In this document: positions 5,294 to 5,803 of the stretch, in pieces
Numbering within the stretch: position 1 is the stretch's first letter
Layout: each line of letters begins with the position of its first letter
Source of the DNA: Solirubrobacterales bacterium
GTDB lineage: Bacteria > Actinomycetota > Thermoleophilia > Solirubrobacterales > Solirubrobacteraceae
Direction: 5' to 3'
Length of the DNA stretch: 5,803 bases
NCBI GenBank assembly: GCA_015655225.1
Contig: JAATFK010000350.1
Span: forward strand, 1 to 5,803
Program-made: the position numbers and the translations under genes
The notes under the pieces: model-generated
What the model saw: only the letters and a program-made list of their open reading frames with translations
Databases searched by the model: none
Told to the model about the DNA's origin: nothing

Positions 5294-5803
5294 CGCTCGG
5301 CACTCCCACGTCGGTAGACCTTCCGGACGAGGCGCCCGCCGGCTATCGCGATCTGCGCGGCCATCTCGCGGCCCTGCGTGATCGTGGCCTGCTGCAGGTC
5401 GTCGATCGTGAGGTCAACAAGGACACGCAGCTGCATCCGTTGGTCCGCTGGCAGTACCGGGGCGGGGTCCCGGAGGATCAATGGAAGGCGTTTCTGTTCA
5501 CCAACGTGGTCGATTCGCGTGGGCGCAGCTACGCCAACCCGGTGCTCGTCGGCGGGCTGGCCGGTTCGCCGGAGGTTTACGCGACGGGGCTGCAGTGCGA
5601 GGTCGGTGAGATCGGCGCGCGCTGGGCGCAGGCGATGGCGCATCCGATCGATCCGGTCCTGGTCGAGAGCGGCCCGGTCACTGAGAACGTCTTCACCGAG
5701 GTCGACTTCGGTGACCTGCGGCATACGCTGGATGCGATTCCGATTCCGATCTCGACGCCTGGGTTCGACAATGCGCCGTACCTGACCAGCGCGCAGGTCT
5801 TCA
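5290..5803 (+). CDS. UbiD-family decarboxylase, N-terminal part (3' end outside window)
   Basis: The frame is open from ATG at 5290 to the right edge (171 residues of an expected ~450-500). UbiD-type enzymes use prenylated FMN, made by UbiX, for reversible decarboxylation of aromatic or unsaturated acids. Visible family features are the N-terminal DLRGHLAALRDRGLLQVVDR (21-40) with the following EVN, the strand WKAFLFTNVVD (65-75), the NPVLVGGLAGSPEVYATGL block (83-101), the proline-rich IPIPISTPGFDNAPYLTSAQ (150-169), and then VF, leading into the prFMN-binding region. The catalytic Glu-Arg-Glu residues lie beyond the edge. Start choice is firm: ATGA overlap with the monooxygenase stop, homology from residue ~18, and the ribosome site probably GCGGGAGCGG within the upstream gene. 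Whether a UbiX partner or small accessory subunit follows cannot be seen. The substrate is unknown; a degradative aromatic decarboxylase is more likely than ubiquinone synthesis in an actinobacterium. Confidence 0.9.
   Translation, partial: MTLGTPTSVDLPDEAPAGYRDLRGHLAALRDRGLLQVVDREVNKDTQLHPLVRWQYRGGVPEDQWKAFLFTNVVDSRGRSYANPVLVGGLAGSPEVYATGLQCEVGEIGARWAQAMAHPIDPVLVESGPVTENVFTEVDFGDLRHTLDAIPIPISTPGFDNAPYLTSAQVF

Noticed and set aside
1..5803. CRISPR array, insertion sequence, transposase or phage integrase
   Set aside because: No regularly spaced repeats, no terminal inverted repeats around a transposase-like gene, and no integrase motifs were found on either strand.

Overview
High-GC, densely coding bacterial DNA, most likely from an actinobacterium. 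The cues are the strong third-position GC bias in every gene, a GTG start, a tRNA-His with no encoded CCA tail, and the gene types. A Thermoleophilia-like (Solirubrobacterales) origin is a guess from overall feel and cannot be proven from this window.

Left part (1-1807, plus strand): the 3' end of the ribosome-associated GTPase gene typA/bipA, then 24 bases later a complete alpha/beta hydrolase of the RdmC-like esterase group, closed by a strong GC hairpin with a T-tract. Next comes a well-formed tRNA-His(GTG), which has its own terminator-like hairpin.

Middle part (about 1808-2397): a stretch without an intact gene. It holds the decayed remains of an epoxide hydrolase gene: a middle piece and a C-terminal tail are joined in different frames and everything else is missing. 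There is also a possible minus-strand C-terminal scrap of unknown identity. This looks like a gene graveyard next to a tRNA gene, a common site of DNA turnover.

Right part (2398-5803): two minus-strand genes, an FCD-type GntR regulator followed 38 bases downstream by a one-cysteine (Prx6-type) peroxiredoxin. These diverge from two plus-strand genes, an FMN-dependent luciferase-like monooxygenase of the NtaA/SnaA/DszA family and the 5' part of a UbiD-family decarboxylase, which overlap by ATGA. The 131-base divergent intergenic region carries candidate promoters facing both ways, an ATATAC/GTATAT inverted pair on the -10 regions, and a perfect 11-bp inverted repeat that contains both Shine-Dalgarno sequences.

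The likely reading is a regulated catabolic module. The GntR protein senses a small acid or aromatic ligand and controls a flavin monooxygenase plus a prenylated-FMN decarboxylase acting on the same, unidentified, substrate. The peroxiredoxin may remove peroxide, including any leaked by the flavoenzyme. The module continues past the right edge.
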